Position numbers and translations under genes: made by a program. A DNA stretch of 64,000 nucleotides, from positions 5,917,001 to 5,981,000 of the forward strand of contig NZ_CP034783.1 in the NCBI RefSeq assembly GCF_006094435.1, written 5' to 3'. Source of the stretch: Pseudomonas sp. MPC6 (GTDB lineage Bacteria > Pseudomonadota > Gammaproteobacteria > Pseudomonadales > Pseudomonadaceae). Below the pieces are notes generated by a model that worked only from the letters and a program-made list of their open reading frames with translations, was not told the origin of the DNA and ran no database searches. This document shows, one piece after another, positions 10,299-22,065 of the stretch (positions are counted from its first letter, which is position 1; each line of letters begins with the position of its first letter).

Positions 10299-11351
10299 TT
10301 AGAGGTCGGCCAGGCCGTCGATCAGCGCCTGGTTCTGCTCAGGCGTACCAATGCTGATCCGCAGGAACTGGGCAATCCGCTCTTGCTTGAAGTGCCGCAC
10401 GATCACACCCTGCTCGCGCAACTTCGCCGCCAGGCCCGCTGCATCGTGTTGCGGATGGCGAGCAAAAATGAAGTTCGCCGCTGACGGCAACACTTCAAAG
10501 CCCTTCGCTTGCAATTGCCCGACCACCTTGTCGCGACTCTCGATCACCCACCGGCACGTCTTGTCGAAGTGCTCGCGATCTTCGAATGCTGCCGTCGCGC
10601 CGACAATCGCCAGGCGATCCAGCGGATAGGAGTTGAAGCTGTTCTTGATCCGCTCCAGTGCCTCGATCAGGTCCGGATGGCCGACCGCCAGACCCACCCG
10701 CAGCCCGGCCAGAGAGCGGGACTTGGACAGGGTCTGAGTCACCAGCAGGTTCGGGTAACGGTCCACCAGCGTGATCGCCGTCTCGCCACCAAAATCGATA
10801 TAAGCCTCATCCACCACGACCACCGAGTCCGGGCTGGCCTTGAGGATTTGCTCGACCGCTTCCAGCGCCAGCAGGCAGCCGGTCGGCGCGTTCGGGTTAG
10901 GGAAAATGATCCCGCCGTTCGGTTTGGCGTAGTCGGTCGGATTGATCTGGAACTGCGCGTCCAGCGGTACGGCGTCGAAGGCGATGCCGTACAACCCGCA
11001 GTAGACCGGGTAGAAGCTGTAGCTGATGTCCGGGAACAGCAGCGGCTGATCGTGTTGCAGCAGACCGTGGAAGATGTGCGCCAGGACTTCATCGGAACCG
11101 TTGCCGAGGAACACCTGATTGCTCTGTACCCCGTAGTACCTGGCGACTGCGTTTTTCAGCAGATCGCTGTTCGGGTCCGGGTACAGGCGCAAATTGTCGT
11201 TCAGTTCGGTCTGCATCGCCGCCAGGGCCTTGGGCGATGGACCGTACGGATTTTCATTGGTATTGAGCTTCACCAGCTTGGCCAGTTTCGGCTGCTCGCC
11301 CGGTACGTAAGGCACCAGATTCTTGACGAACGGGCTCCAGAATTTGCTCAT
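10299..11351 (-). CDS. hisC: Histidinol-phosphate aminotransferase
   Basis: PLP-dependent class I/II aminotransferase of 350 residues converting imidazole acetol phosphate to histidinol phosphate with glutamate. The N-terminus contains [12 protein letters not shown] (substrate loop) and the PLP lysine is Lys210 in [21 protein letters not shown] (181-187) supplies the cofactor-contacting Asp and Tyr. It follows hisD with a 2-nt gap, so the two are cotranscribed. Confidence 0.96.
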   Translation of the reverse strand: MSKFWSPFVKNLVPYVPGEQPKLAKLVKLNTNENPYGPSPKALAAMQTELNDNLRLYPDPNSDLLKNAVARYYGVQSNQVFLGNGSDEVLAHIFHGLLQHDQPLLFPDISYSFYPVYCGLYGIAFDAVPLDAQFQINPTDYAKPNGGIIFPNPNAPTGCLLALEAVEQILKASPDSVVVVDEAYIDFGGETAITLVDRYPNLLVTQTLSKSRSLAGLRVGLAVGHPDLIEALERIKNSFNSYPLDRLAIVGATAAFEDREHFDKTCRWVIESRDKVVGQLQAKGFEVLPSAANFIFARHPQHDAAGLAAKLREQGVIVRHFKQERIAQFLRISIGTPEQNQALIDGLADL

Positions 11352-11353
11352 GT

Positions 11354-12691
11354 TCAGTTCCCCTGCCCTTGTGGAAAGTCTTCGTCAACGATGCGGTATT
11401 CGGCGCTTCGCGCGTGGGCGGTCAACGACTCGCCACGGGCCAGCACGGAAGCGGTCTTGCCCAGCTCCGACGCACCCTGCTCGGAGCAGAAGATGATCGA
11501 CGAGCGTTTCTGGAAGTCGTACACACCCAGCGGCGAGGAGAACCGTGCAGTGCCGGAAGTCGGCAGCACGTGGTTCGGACCGGCGCAGTAGTCGCCCAGG
11601 GCTTCCGAGGTGTGACGGCCCATGAAGATCGCGCCGGCGTGACGGATCTGCGGCAGCCAGGCTTGCGGATCGGCGACCGACAACTCCAGGTGTTCCGGCG
11701 CGATGCGGTTGGCCACTTCGATGGCCTGGTCCATGTCGCGGACCTTGATCAGCGCGCCGCGGCCGTTGATCGAGGTTTCGATGATCTCGGCGCGCTCCAT
11801 GGTCGGCAGCAGTCTGGCGATGCTGGCGGCGACCTGGTCGAGGAACTCGGCGTCCGGGCTGACCAGGATCGCCTGGGCGTCTTCGTCGTGCTCGGCCTGG
11901 GAGAACAGGTCCATGGCGATCCAGTCCGGATCGGTCTTGCCGTCGCACACCACGAGGATTTCCGAGGGGCCGGCGATCATGTCGATACCGACCTGGCCGA
12001 ACACGTGGCGCTTGGCGGTGGCGACATAGATGTTGCCCGGCCCGACCACCTTGTCGACCTTCGGCACGCTTTCGGTGCCATAAGCCAGCGCGGCGACCGC
12101 TTGCGCGCCACCGATGGTGAAGACGCGGTCGACACCGGCGATGCAGGCCGCGGCCAACACCAGCTCGTTGATTTCACCGCGGGGAGTCGGCACGACCATG
12201 ACCACTTCGGTCACGCCGGCCACCTTGGCCGGAATCGCGTTCATCAGTACCGAGGACGGATACGACGCCTTGCCACCGGGTACGTACAGACCGGCGCGAT
12301 CCAGCGGCGTGACCTTCTGGCCCAGCACCGTGCCATCGGCTTCGGTGTAGCTCCAGGAGTCCTGCTTCTGCTTTTCGTGGTAGCTGCGCACGCGGGACGC
12401 GGCTTTTTCCAGGGCTTCGCGCTGGGGCACGGTGATCCGCGTCAGGGCCAGTTCCAGGCGCTCGCGCGGCAGGATCAGGTCGGCCATGGAGGCAACGTCC
12501 AGGCCGTCGAACTGCCGGGTGTAGTCCACCAGCGCCGCATCGCCACGCTCACGCACGGTCTTGATGATGTCCAGCACGCGCTGATTGACCGAGTCGTCGG
12601 ACACACTTTCCCAGCTCAGCAGATGATCCAGATGATGTGCGAAATCCGGGTCAGCAGCGTTGAGTCGGCGAATTGCAGTCGGTGCGGTCAT
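11354..12691 (-). CDS. hisD: Histidinol dehydrogenase
   Basis: NAD-dependent, zinc-containing enzyme (445 residues) that oxidises histidinol in two steps to histidine. Family segments visible include [20 protein letters not shown], the [16 protein letters not shown] motif and [16 protein letters not shown], which supplies zinc and catalytic residues. [18 protein letters not shown] near the C-terminus is also conserved. It lies upstream of hisC with a 2-nt gap. A terminator-like hairpin sits between it and hisG. Confidence 0.97.
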   Translation of the reverse strand: MTAPTAIRRLNAADPDFAHHLDHLLSWESVSDDSVNQRVLDIIKTVRERGDAALVDYTRQFDGLDVASMADLILPRERLELALTRITVPQREALEKAASRVRSYHEKQKQDSWSYTEADGTVLGQKVTPLDRAGLYVPGGKASYPSSVLMNAIPAKVAGVTEVVMVVPTPRGEINELVLAAACIAGVDRVFTIGGAQAVAALAYGTESVPKVDKVVGPGNIYVATAKRHVFGQVGIDMIAGPSEILVVCDGKTDPDWIAMDLFSQAEHDEDAQAILVSPDAEFLDQVAASIARLLPTMERAEIIETSINGRGALIKVRDMDQAIEVANRIAPEHLELSVADPQAWLPQIRHAGAIFMGRHTSEALGDYCAGPNHVLPTSGTARFSSPLGVYDFQKRSSIIFCSEQGASELGKTASVLARGESLTAHARSAEYRIVDEDFPQGQGN

Positions 12692-12714
12692 AGCGAGAGC
12701 CTCATAGAATTGGC

Positions 12715-12763
12715 AAAAACTCAGGCGCCCGAAGCTAACATTCGATCCGCTTGGGCACCTGAG
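12715..12763 (-). terminator. Terminator-like hairpin between hisG and hisD
   Basis: Read on the minus strand: CTCAGGTGCCC, a 22-nt loop, GGGCGCCTGAG (11 bp with one G-U pair), followed directly by TTTTT. It ends about 24 nt before the hisD ATG, so it would separate hisG transcripts from hisDC or act as an attenuator. Confidence 0.7.
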
Positions 12764-12815
12764 AATTCTGGCTATGAGGCGGATAGACGGCGCGACTCAG
12801 CGTCGCGCAGGTGAA

Positions 12816-13451
12816 TCAGCCGCGGTGTCGAGACTCCACTGCCTTGCGCAGGGTGTCGATCAACGCCTGGATACGGGCGTGCTGCATTTTCATCGACGCC
12901 TTGTTGACGATCAGGCGAGAGCTGATGTCGGCAATGAAATCCTGCGGCTCCAGGCCGTTTGCGCGCAGGGTGTTGCCGGTGTCGACCACGTCGATGATCT
13001 TGTCCGCCAGACCGATCAGCGGAGCCAGTTCCATCGAGCCGTAGAGCTTGATGATGTCGACCTGACGGCCCTGTTCGGCATAGTAGCGCTTGGCAACGTT
13101 GACGAACTTGGTCGCCACCCGCAACCGGCCCTTGGGCTCGACATCGCCGACACGGCCAGCGGTCATCAGCTTGCAGAGGGCAATACGCAGATCCAGCGGC
13201 TCGTACAAACCCTGGCCGCCGTATTCCATCAGCACATCTTTACCGGCGACACCGAGGTCGGCGGCACCATGCTCGACGTAAGTCGGCACATCGGTGGCGC
13301 GCACGATCAGCAGGCGCACATCGGCCTGGGTCGTGGGAATGATCAGCTTGCGGCTCTTGTCCGGATTCTCGGTCGGCACGATGCCCGCTTCAGCCAGAAG
13401 CGGCAGGGTGTCGTCAAGGATGCGGCCCTTGGACAGTGCGATGGTCAACAT
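12816..13451 (-). CDS. hisG: ATP phosphoribosyltransferase, short form
   Basis: First enzyme of histidine synthesis, joining ATP and PRPP. At 211 residues it is the short form that lacks the C-terminal regulatory domain and needs the HisS-like partner HisZ; no hisZ is in this window. It starts [19 protein letters not shown], typical of HisG, and contains the [15 protein letters not shown] motif. Gene order murA, hisG, hisD, hisC on one strand is the usual Pseudomonas arrangement. Confidence 0.96.
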   Translation of the reverse strand: MLTIALSKGRILDDTLPLLAEAGIVPTENPDKSRKLIIPTTQADVRLLIVRATDVPTYVEHGAADLGVAGKDVLMEYGGQGLYEPLDLRIALCKLMTAGRVGDVEPKGRLRVATKFVNVAKRYYAEQGRQVDIIKLYGSMELAPLIGLADKIIDVVDTGNTLRANGLEPQDFIADISSRLIVNKASMKMQHARIQALIDTLRKAVESRHRG

Positions 13452-13511
13452 GGGAAACGTCAGTCCTTATCAGGCTACTGATGCCCGGTCGCAAATGGCG
13501 CCGGACACACA

Positions 13512-13567
13512 TCGAGCCTGAAACAGGCTCGACTTGAAACGAAACCAACGGGCACGTCCCTGTGCCC
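13512..13567. terminator. Two hairpins between murA and hisG
   Basis: TCGAGCCTG-AAA-CAGGCTCGA (13512-13532) and GGGCAC-6 nt-GTGCCC (13550-13567) lie in the 128-nt gap after murA. Neither has a strong T-run, so they may be Rho-type pause or processing sites rather than true terminators. Confidence 0.4.
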
Positions 13568-13579
13568 CTGCAGCAGAAA

Positions 13580-15107
<1,528 letters not shown>

Positions 15108-15155
15108 GCTCAACCTCAATCGGCGCCCTGTGCGCGCGGGTCGGACATCATACAA

Positions 15156-15206
15156 AAAAGCCCCGCGCCTGCGAACCCCGCTAAGCAGGACTCTGACGGG
15201 GGGCTT
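15156..15206 (-). terminator. Terminator of the mla operon
   Basis: On the minus strand AAGCCCC...GGGGCTT brackets a GC-rich loop, then TTTTT follows. It is 16 nt past the mlaB stop and separates it from ibaG. Confidence 0.7.
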
Positions 15207-15221
15207 GTTCATAGATGCTGG

Positions 15222-15527
15222 TTAGGGTTGCGCCAACAGCTCGGTCAATTCGCTGACCTGAGCGATTTCGCGCATGTCTTCCGGCATCCCACGGATGCTC
15301 CACGCCTTGCCGGCCGCCTCTGCATCGCGCATGAAGCATAGCAACAGCGACAAGCCGACACTGCTGGACTTCAACACCGCCGAGCAATCGACTACCAATG
15401 TAGCCGCCTTGCTGGACTTGATCAGCGCCTGGCCCTGCTTGCGCAGGCCGGGGCCGGTGCGGTAGTCCAGCATGCCGCTGAGCAGCAACTCGCCGGCGTT
15501 GTTCATGCGAATGGCCGACACACTCAT
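15222..15527 (-). CDS. mlaB: STAS-domain protein MlaB
   Basis: 101-residue cytoplasmic STAS-domain subunit that binds the MlaF ATPase and is needed for assembly and activity of the MlaFEDB complex. The STAS fold is supported by VVDCSAVLKSSSVGLSLLLCFMRDAEAAGK, which contains the helix-capping Ser-Ser. The start codon overlaps the mlaC stop (ATGA), so translation is coupled. It is last in the mlaFEDCB operon. Confidence 0.9.
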   Translation of the reverse strand: MSVSAIRMNNAGELLLSGMLDYRTGPGLRKQGQALIKSSKAATLVVDCSAVLKSSSVGLSLLLCFMRDAEAAGKAWSIRGMPEDMREIAQVSELTELLAQP

Positions 15528-16180
15528 TGGGCTTGCTTCGCCGGCGCTTGTTTCTCGGTGGCGACCTTGGCTTTGGCGACTTCACCGGCCCAATTATTGA
15601 TGGTCTTGTCCAGGTCGTTGCCATTGCGCTGCATCGCGTCAGCGAACTGATCACGGAACAGCTTGCCGATGTTGATACCGTTGATGATCACGTTGCGCAC
15701 TTTCCACTCGCCGTTGATTTTCTCGAGTGTGTAGGACACAGGATAGACCGAACCGCTGCTGCCCTTGACCGTCATGGCAACGCTTGTACGGTCGCCCGAC
15801 TCATCCTTGGCAGGATCGACGGTGATGCCCTGGTTGTTGTATTCGAGCAAGGCATTGCCATAAAACTGGAACAGGCCTCTTTTGAAGTTTTCCTGAAACG
15901 TCTTCATTTGCTCGGGCGTGGCTTTGCGCGAGTACTTGACCGTCATGATGCTCTTGGAAATGCCCTCGGCATCCACAACGGGTCCCACGATAGTATTCAG
16001 TGCCGTATAAAAATCTGACGGATCCTGTTTGTACTTGTCTTTGTTGGCCGCCAGATCTGCCAGCATCCGGGTCGTGGTGTCCTTTATCAGATCGTGCGCC
16101 GACGGCGCCGCCACTGCGTTAGCCATCAACGGCAAGGCCGCAAGCAATATCAACAGGCCACGTCGCAAGGTAGAGATCAT
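15524..16180 (-). CDS. mlaC: Periplasmic phospholipid-binding protein MlaC
   Basis: Shuttles phospholipids between the outer-membrane MlaA complex and the inner-membrane MlaFEDB transporter. The 218-residue precursor has a clear signal peptide (MISTLRRGLLILLAALPLMANAVA, cut near residue 24) and the MlaC/Ttg2D domain (conserved FQENFKRGLFQFYGNALLEY, VRNVIINGINIGKLFRDQF). The C-terminal Lys/Ala/Gln tail is low-complexity. It sits between mlaD and mlaB. Confidence 0.94.
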   Translation of the reverse strand: MISTLRRGLLILLAALPLMANAVAAPSAHDLIKDTTTRMLADLAANKDKYKQDPSDFYTALNTIVGPVVDAEGISKSIMTVKYSRKATPEQMKTFQENFKRGLFQFYGNALLEYNNQGITVDPAKDESGDRTSVAMTVKGSSGSVYPVSYTLEKINGEWKVRNVIINGINIGKLFRDQFADAMQRNGNDLDKTINNWAGEVAKAKVATEKQAPAKQAQ

Positions 16181-16191
16181 TCAAAAACTCC

Positions 16192-16659
16192 TCATTTGGC
16201 TTCTTTGCTAACGGTATTGAGCAGGAATTTACCGATCAGGTCCTCGAGCACCAGCGACGACTGGGTGTCGTGGATAGTTCCACCATCCTTGAGCAAGCCT
16301 TCTTCGCCGCCCACGCTGATACCGATGTACTTCTCGCCCAACAGGCCAGCGGTCAGGATAGATGCAGTGGAGTCGGTCGGCAGATTATCCACCGATTTTT
16401 CAAGCTGCATGGTCACTCTGCCGGTGAAACTGTCGCGGTCCAGATCGATCGCCGTGACCTTGCCGATGGTCACACCGGCCATGGTCACTTTAGCTCTGAC
16501 CGTCAAACCGGCGATATTGTCGAAATAGGCATAAAGTTTATACGTATCGGTCGTTGCGCTCGGGGACAGGCCACTTACCCGCAACGCCAGCAACAGCAAA
16601 GCCAGGATGCCAGCCAGCAAGAAAAGGCCGACACCGATTTCCAGGGTGCGGTTTTGCAT
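16192..16659 (-). CDS. mlaD: MCE-domain protein MlaD
   Basis: 155-residue inner-membrane-anchored MCE protein that forms a hexameric ring above MlaE. One N-terminal transmembrane helix (about 8-26, GVGLFLLAGILALLLLAL) is followed by the MCE domain (about 38-118) with TVRAKVTMAGVTIGKVTAI and LLGEKYIGISVGGEEG. The start overlaps the mlaE stop by one base. Confidence 0.95.
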   Translation of the reverse strand: MQNRTLEIGVGLFLLAGILALLLLALRVSGLSPSATTDTYKLYAYFDNIAGLTVRAKVTMAGVTIGKVTAIDLDRDSFTGRVTMQLEKSVDNLPTDSTASILTAGLLGEKYIGISVGGEEGLLKDGGTIHDTQSSLVLEDLIGKFLLNTVSKEAK

Positions 16660-17456
16660 CAGAAATCTCCAAACATCAAGGCGGTCAGAATAAAGTCCAG
16701 GCCGAGCACTGCCAAAGAGGCATACACCACGGTCTTGGTAGTGGCACGACTGATCCCCTCGGAAGTGGGCTCGCAGTCATAGCCTTGGAATACGGCGATC
16801 CAGGTCACGACAAAGGCGAAGACGATGCTTTTGATGATGCCGTTGAGCACATCGTCGGCAAAGGTCACGCTGTTCTGCATGTTTGACCAGTAGGAGCCTT
16901 CATAGACCCCCAGCCAGTCGACGGCCACCCACGAACCACCCCAGATACCCACCACGCTGAAGATCATCGCCAGCACCGGCAGGGAAATGAAGCCGGCCCA
17001 CAGGCGCGGGGCGATGATGTACTTGAGCGGATCGACACCGATCATTTCCAGGCTGGACAATTGCTCGGTGGACTTCATGTTGCCGATTTCGGCCGTCAGG
17101 GCCGAACCTGCGCGCCCGGCGAACAGCAAGGCGGTGACCACCGGCCCCAGTTCACGCAGCAACGTCAGCGCAACCATCTGCCCGACCGCCTGCTCCGATC
17201 CATAGCTGGACAGGATGTTGAACCCTTGCAGCGCCAGCACCATGCCGATGAACACCCCGGAGACCACGATGATCACCAGGGACATCACGCCCACCGAATG
17301 CAGTTGCTTGACCAGCAGCCCGAAACCGCCGCCGATACCGCCGCGGCCGAACAGGGCATGAAACAGGAATATCGCCGAACGGCCAAACACGGCCAGCACA
17401 TCGATGCCGGAATGGCCGAAGCGGCGCACTCGTTCTAGCAGTGAAATCTTGCGCAT
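16659..17456 (-). CDS. mlaE: Phospholipid ABC transporter permease MlaE
   Basis: 265-residue permease with five to six hydrophobic segments and the Ttg2B/MlaE signature [30 protein letters not shown] begin at the ATG at 17456 (MRKISLL), whose A overlaps the mlaF TGA; one codon earlier is a TTG. It works with MlaF, MlaD and MlaB in retrograde phospholipid transport. Confidence 0.95.
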   Translation of the reverse strand: MRKISLLERVRRFGHSGIDVLAVFGRSAIFLFHALFGRGGIGGGFGLLVKQLHSVGVMSLVIIVVSGVFIGMVLALQGFNILSSYGSEQAVGQMVALTLLRELGPVVTALLFAGRAGSALTAEIGNMKSTEQLSSLEMIGVDPLKYIIAPRLWAGFISLPVLAMIFSVVGIWGGSWVAVDWLGVYEGSYWSNMQNSVTFADDVLNGIIKSIVFAFVVTWIAVFQGYDCEPTSEGISRATTKTVVYASLAVLGLDFILTALMFGDF

Positions 17457-18265
17457 CAACGCTTCCCCAGAAGATCTGCGCGGTAATCCGTCGCTGGAAA
17501 GTGATAGGCGACCGGTCCGTCAGGGTCCCCCGTCATGAACTGACGGATACGGGGTTCACTGGAATTCATCAGTTCGTCAGGCGTGCCCTGCCCCAATACC
17601 TGCCCGTCACCCACCACATAGATGTAGTCGGCAATGCTCGCTGTCTCGGCGAGGTCGTGGGACACCACGATACTGGTGATGCCCAGCGCATCGTTGAGCA
17701 GGCGGATCAGGCGCACCAGTACGCCCATGGCGATCGGGTCCTGACCGACAAAGGGCTCGTCATACATGAGGATCTGCGGATCGAGGGCAATCGCCCGGGC
17801 CAGCGCGACACGGCGCTTCATGCCGCCGGACAGTTCGTCGGGCATCAGGTCGATGGCGCCACGCAAGCCCACGGCCTGCAATTTGAGCAGTACAATGTCC
17901 CGGATCATTTCTTCCGGAAGCTCGGTATGAACCCGTAGCGGAAAGGCGACGTTCTCGAACACATCGAGATCGGTGAACAGCGCGCCGCTCTGGAACAGTA
18001 CGCCCATGTGCTTGCGAGCATCGAACAGGTCGCTGCGCGACAGCTTCGGCAGGTTCTGGCCGTTGACCCAGACTTCGCCCTTGGTCGGGCGCAATTGGGC
18101 ACCCATCAAACGCAACAGTGTGGTCTTGCCACACCCGGAAGGCCCCATGATGCCGGTGACCTTGCCGCGCGGTATACGGATATCGACGTTATTGAAAATG
18201 CTGCGCGCACCGCGCTTGAAGGTCAGTCCCTTCAGCTCGACCGCGTAGGCGTTATCGGCACTCAT
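17456..18265 (-). CDS. mlaF: Phospholipid ABC transporter ATPase MlaF
   Basis: 269-residue ABC ATPase. The Walker A motif is GPSGCGKTT (41-49), the signature [16 protein letters not shown], and Walker [14 protein letters not shown]. The C-terminal extension ([21 protein letters not shown]) is the segment that in MlaF proteins docks on the neighbouring subunit. It is the first gene of the five-gene mla operon, whose order mlaF-E-D-C-B is canonical. Confidence 0.95.
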   Translation of the reverse strand: MSADNAYAVELKGLTFKRGARSIFNNVDIRIPRGKVTGIMGPSGCGKTTLLRLMGAQLRPTKGEVWVNGQNLPKLSRSDLFDARKHMGVLFQSGALFTDLDVFENVAFPLRVHTELPEEMIRDIVLLKLQAVGLRGAIDLMPDELSGGMKRRVALARAIALDPQILMYDEPFVGQDPIAMGVLVRLIRLLNDALGITSIVVSHDLAETASIADYIYVVGDGQVLGQGTPDELMNSSEPRIRQFMTGDPDGPVAYHFPATDYRADLLGKR

Positions 18266-18503
18266 CTAAACTCCTTGCGATGCAGCCTCTCACTCGGACG
18301 CCTGGCTTTCTTGCGAAAGCACATGCCTCCCCGGGCAGGGCCGAACTGGCGGCGAACTATATCACTGCAAAGGCCAAGCGCCCAAGGCCCAAGCCGGTTC
18401 ATGTTCAGCAACCCGGCAGGGTAAAAGCGTGTATTTGATGGGATTAAGTAACAGGGAGTGACAAAGCGCGACGAACTTGCGTGAGGGTTTCGATCATTAC
18501 CGC

Positions 18504-18509
18504 TATAAT
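18504..18509 (+). promoter_or_regulatory. Candidate -10 of the kdsD promoter
   Basis: A TATAAT hexamer 35 nt before the kdsD ATG. No good -35 is found at normal spacing (TTGCGT lies 21 nt away), so an activator or an alternative start may be involved. Confidence 0.45.
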
Positions 18510-18543
18510 CGCCGCCTTTTCATCAGGCTATACGATTTCCGAC

Positions 18544-19518
18544 ATGAGCCAATCCAGCGACCTGATTCAGTCTGCACAACGCACCATCCGCCTCGAACTG
18601 GAAGCCGTCACCGGCTTGTTGCCCCGTATCGACGCGGATTTCGTACGCGCTTGCGAGATGATTCTGGCCAGCAAAGGCCGCGTGGTCGTGGTCGGCATGG
18701 GCAAGTCAGGGCACATCGGCAACAAGATTGCCGCCACCCTGGCCAGCACCGGCACCACGGCTTTTTTCGTGCACCCGGCCGAAGCCAGCCACGGCGACAT
18801 GGGCATGATCACCCGCGATGACATCATCCTGGCCCTGTCGAACTCCGGTTCGACCAATGAAATCGTGACCCTGCTGCCACTGATCAAGCGCCTGGGCATC
18901 CAACTGATCAGCATGACCGGCAACCCCGACTCGCCGCTGGCCAAGGCTGCCGAGGTCAACCTCAACGTGCACGTCGAGCACGAAGCCTGCCCGTTGAACC
19001 TGGCACCGACGTCGTCGACCACCGCGGCCCTGGTCATGGGCGATGCCCTGGCCGTCGCGCTGCTCGAAGCCCGCGGGTTTACCGCTGAAGATTTCGCCTT
19101 TTCCCACCCCGGCGGCGCCCTTGGCCGACGCCTGCTGCTGAAAGTCGAAAACGTCATGCACGCCGGACAGGAACTGCCGCAGGTCCAGCGCGGCACCCTG
19201 CTCAAGGACGCGCTGATGGAAATGACCCGCAAAGGCCTGGGCATGACCGTGATTCTCGAAGCCGATGGCAAACTCGCCGGGATCTTCACCGACGGCGATT
19301 TGCGCCGCACCCTGGACCGCGCCATCGACATCCATCACGCCACCATCGACCAGGTCATGACCGTTCACGGCAAGACCGCTCGCGCTGAAATGCTGGCCGC
19401 CGAAGCCCTGAAAATCATGGAAGACCATCGAATCAACGCACTGGTGGTGGTGGACAAGGAGGACCGTCCGATCGGCGCCTTCAACCTGTCCGATCTGCTG
19501 CGTGCAGGAGTAATGTAA
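18544..19518 (+). CDS. kdsD: Arabinose-5-phosphate isomerase
   Basis: Converts ribulose 5-phosphate to arabinose 5-phosphate, the first step of Kdo synthesis for LPS. The 324-residue product has an SIS domain (about 35-170; VVGMGKSGHIGNKIAATLASTG) and two C-terminal CBS motifs (about 200-324). I use the ATG giving MSQSSDLIQSAQRT; the upstream in-frame GTG would place the -10 box inside the gene. The stop TAA overlaps the kdsC ATG by one base. It heads a long plus-strand run through lpt, rpoN and PTSNtr genes. Confidence 0.96.
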   Translation: MSQSSDLIQSAQRTIRLELEAVTGLLPRIDADFVRACEMILASKGRVVVVGMGKSGHIGNKIAATLASTGTTAFFVHPAEASHGDMGMITRDDIILALSNSGSTNEIVTLLPLIKRLGIQLISMTGNPDSPLAKAAEVNLNVHVEHEACPLNLAPTSSTTAALVMGDALAVALLEARGFTAEDFAFSHPGGALGRRLLLKVENVMHAGQELPQVQRGTLLKDALMEMTRKGLGMTVILEADGKLAGIFTDGDLRRTLDRAIDIHHATIDQVMTVHGKTARAEMLAAEALKIMEDHRINALVVVDKEDRPIGAFNLSDLLRAGVM

Positions 19519-20042
19519 TGACGACCGACCTGCTGGAACGCGGCAAGCGCATCAAACTGGCGGTATTCGACGTCGACGGCGTACTGACCGACGGACGCCT
19601 GTACTTCCTGGAAGACGGCAGCGAATTCAAGACCTTCAACACGCTCGACGGCCAGGGCATCAAGATGTTGATGGCAGCCGGCGTGCAGACCGCTATCATC
19701 AGCGGGCGCACGACCCCGGTGGTCGAGCGACGCGCGAAGAACCTCGGCATTCCACACCTGTACCAGGGTCGCGAAGACAAACTGGTGGTGCTCGACGAGC
19801 TTCTTGCCAAACTCGGCCTAAGCTATGAACAGGTTGCCTACCTCGGCGACGACTTGCCGGACCTGCCGGTCATTCGCCGCGTCGGCCTGGGCATGGCGGT
19901 GGCCAGTGCCGCCAGTTTCGTGCGCGAACACGCCCACGGCATCACCCAGGCCCGTGGTGGCGAAGGTGCCGCTCGCGAATTCTGCGAATTGATCCTGCGC
20001 GCCCAGGACCGCCTCGATGCGGCCAACGCCGCGTACCTGTGA
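19518..20042 (+). CDS. kdsC: Kdo-8-phosphate phosphatase
   Basis: HAD-superfamily phosphatase of 174 residues that removes phosphate from Kdo 8-phosphate. The nucleophile motif is FDVDGVLTDG with Asp18 and Asp20, and the third motif is YLGDDLPDLPVI. No cap domain is present, as expected for the tetrameric KdsC type. It overlaps kdsD by one base and is followed at 7 nt by lptC. Confidence 0.95.
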   Translation: MTTDLLERGKRIKLAVFDVDGVLTDGRLYFLEDGSEFKTFNTLDGQGIKMLMAAGVQTAIISGRTTPVVERRAKNLGIPHLYQGREDKLVVLDELLAKLGLSYEQVAYLGDDLPDLPVIRRVGLGMAVASAASFVREHAHGITQARGGEGAAREFCELILRAQDRLDAANAAYL

Positions 20043-20049
20043 GCCCACT

Positions 20050-20622
20050 ATGCTGAGCAAAAAGATTCGCAATTTCCTGGTGTTCGGCTGCATCGCCGCC
20101 CTTTTCGCGGCGGTCGGCTACTGGAACATCAGTCCGGAGCGGTTCCTCGACAAGCCGGTGGCCAAGGCCGATGAAACCCGGATCGACTGGTACGCGACCA
20201 ACACCCATAGCGTGCAGTACCTGCCAGACGGCAAATTGCAGTACGACATGACGTCCGACAAGGTCGAACACCTCAAGGCCACTGATGTGACGCTGGTCAG
20301 CAAACCTGACCTGAACATGTTCCGCGGCACCGAGTTTCCGTGGCATGTGCAGAGCGAACGCGGCGAAGTCAATTCCGGCGGAACCGAAGTCGAACTGATC
20401 GACTCGGTACGTATCGCCCGCACCGACGAAAAAAAGCGCACGACCATTATCACCAGCAGTCGCATGACCGTGTTCCCGCAGCAGCAATATGCGCAGACCG
20501 TGCAACCCGTTAGAATCGACGGCGCTGGTGGCGTGTCGACCGGCACGGGCATGAAAGCGTATTTGAAAGAAAGCAGGATACACCTGCTATCGAACGTAAG
20601 AGGACAGTATGAGGCTCGTTAA
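20050..20622 (+). CDS. lptC: LPS export protein LptC
   Basis: 190-residue single-span inner-membrane protein bridging the LptB2FG transporter and periplasmic LptA. The start is taken at MLSKKIRNFLVFG; the N-terminal helix (about 7-25) is followed by a periplasmic LptC domain with MTSDKVEHLKATDVTL and SSRMTVFPQQQYAQT. It overlaps the start of lptA by 14 nt. Confidence 0.93.
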   Translation: MLSKKIRNFLVFGCIAALFAAVGYWNISPERFLDKPVAKADETRIDWYATNTHSVQYLPDGKLQYDMTSDKVEHLKATDVTLVSKPDLNMFRGTEFPWHVQSERGEVNSGGTEVELIDSVRIARTDEKKRTTIITSSRMTVFPQQQYAQTVQPVRIDGAGGVSTGTGMKAYLKESRIHLLSNVRGQYEAR

Positions 20623-21157
20623 AACCCTCCCTATTTTGCTCAGTCTGGGCGCAGCACTGGGAAGCGTGAGCGCCTGGGCTCTGCCGGACGATAGAAACCA
20701 GCCTATCCGCATTCAGGCCGACGACGCCCAACTGGACGACAAGCAAGGCATCGCCACCTACAAAGGCGATGTGATCATCACCCAGGGCACGATGAAGGTC
20801 ACCGGCAACACCGTGACCATCACCCGCACCGCTTCCGGCGACGTCGACGTGGTGACCTCGGTGGGCAACCTGGCCTACTTCGAGCAGATGCAGACTGCCG
20901 GCGACGCCAAGCCGGTTCAGGGTTATGGCGTCACGATCCAGTACCATGCCTCGCAAGACCGCGTTGTGCTGATCGATCGCGCCAAAGTCATCGACAAGGA
21001 CGGCAACGTCACCCAAGGCGAAAAAATCGTCTACGACACGGTCAAGAAACTGGCTAACGCTGGCCGCGCCACCGGCACCAAAGTCACCGAAGAACGCCCG
21101 CGCATCGACATGGTGATCCAGCCGAAAAAGAAATCCGACGAGCAAAAGGCCCAGTAA
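20609..21157 (+). CDS. lptA: LPS transport periplasmic protein LptA
   Basis: 182-residue precursor with a signal peptide (cleavage after SAWA near residue 25) and an OstA-like beta-jellyroll domain that forms the periplasmic LPS bridge. Family segments: [23 protein letters not shown] and [19 protein letters not shown]. The C-terminus is Lys/Gln-rich. The stop TAA overlaps the lptB ATG. Confidence 0.94.
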   Translation: MRLVKTLPILLSLGAALGSVSAWALPDDRNQPIRIQADDAQLDDKQGIATYKGDVIITQGTMKVTGNTVTITRTASGDVDVVTSVGNLAYFEQMQTAGDAKPVQGYGVTIQYHASQDRVVLIDRAKVIDKDGNVTQGEKIVYDTVKKLANAGRATGTKVTEERPRIDMVIQPKKKSDEQKAQ

Positions 21158-21882
21158 TGGCAACTCTGAAAGCTCAGCATCTGGCCAAGAGCTACAAGAG
21201 CCGCCAGGTCGTGCGCGACGTCAGCCTGTCCATCGACAGCGGTCAGATCGTCGGCTTGCTTGGCCCTAACGGCGCCGGCAAAACCACCTGCTTCTACATG
21301 ATTGTCGGCCTGGTACAGGCCGATCAGGGCCGCGTCCTGATCGACGACCTTGACGTCAGCCACCAGCCGATGCACGGTCGCGCGAAAGCCGGTATCGGCT
21401 ATCTGCCGCAGGAAGCGTCGATCTTCCGCAAACTCTCGGTAGCCGATAACATCCTGGCGATCCTCGAGACCCGCAAGGAACTCGACAAGGCCGGTCGCCG
21501 CAAGGAGCTGGAAAGCCTGCTGCAGGAATTCCACATCCACCACATCCGCGACAACCTCGGCATGAGCCTGTCCGGTGGTGAACGCCGCCGCGTGGAAATC
21601 GCCCGGGCACTGGCCACCAACCCGAAATTCATCCTCCTCGACGAACCTTTCGCCGGCGTGGACCCGATTTCGGTGGGCGACATCAAACAGATCATCCACC
21701 ACCTCAAGGCCAAGGGCATTGGCGTGCTGATCACGGACCACAACGTCCGCGAAACCCTGGATATCTGCGAAACCGCTTACATCGTCAACGATGGGCAACT
21801 GATCGCCGAAGGCGACTCTGCCACCATCCTGGCCAACGAACTGGTCAAGGAAGTGTATCTGGGCCATGAGTTCCGCCTGTAG
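21157..21882 (+). CDS. lptB: LPS export ABC transporter ATPase LptB
   Basis: 241-residue ABC ATPase driving LPS extraction with LptF/LptG (encoded elsewhere). Walker [10 protein letters not shown] at 36-44, signature LSGGE at 138-142, Walker [13 protein letters not shown], and the H-loop [10 protein letters not shown]. It completes kdsD-kdsC-lptC-lptA-lptB and precedes rpoN, the conserved order. Confidence 0.97.
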   Translation: MATLKAQHLAKSYKSRQVVRDVSLSIDSGQIVGLLGPNGAGKTTCFYMIVGLVQADQGRVLIDDLDVSHQPMHGRAKAGIGYLPQEASIFRKLSVADNILAILETRKELDKAGRRKELESLLQEFHIHHIRDNLGMSLSGGERRRVEIARALATNPKFILLDEPFAGVDPISVGDIKQIIHHLKAKGIGVLITDHNVRETLDICETAYIVNDGQLIAEGDSATILANELVKEVYLGHEFRL

Positions 21883-21982
21883 CGTTGAGGTGTCCGCCTT
21901 GCCGCTCAAGCGCTTGTCTCGATAAAAAATCAACACTTTTTTATTGTTACAGCGCTCTAGGCAAACGCTAAAGTTTCGGGCA

Positions 21983-21988
21983 TATAAT
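21983..21988 (+). promoter_or_regulatory. Candidate -10 of an rpoN promoter
   Basis: TATAAT about 78 nt before the rpoN ATG within the 183-nt lptB-rpoN gap; the -35 is weak. The leader downstream contains GC-rich repeats (GGCGC...GCGCC) able to fold. Confidence 0.4.
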
Positions 21989-22065
21989 TTGCTTATGTTT
22001 GGCGCTCCGGCGCCCTGTAGTGGATGGCGCATGTGCGCCGGCGAATAAGGTGTTAAGCCCCTGCC

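Noticed and set aside
18481..18543. Upstream GTG start for kdsD
   Set aside because: It would put the TATAAT box inside the gene and add 21 residues not typical of the family.
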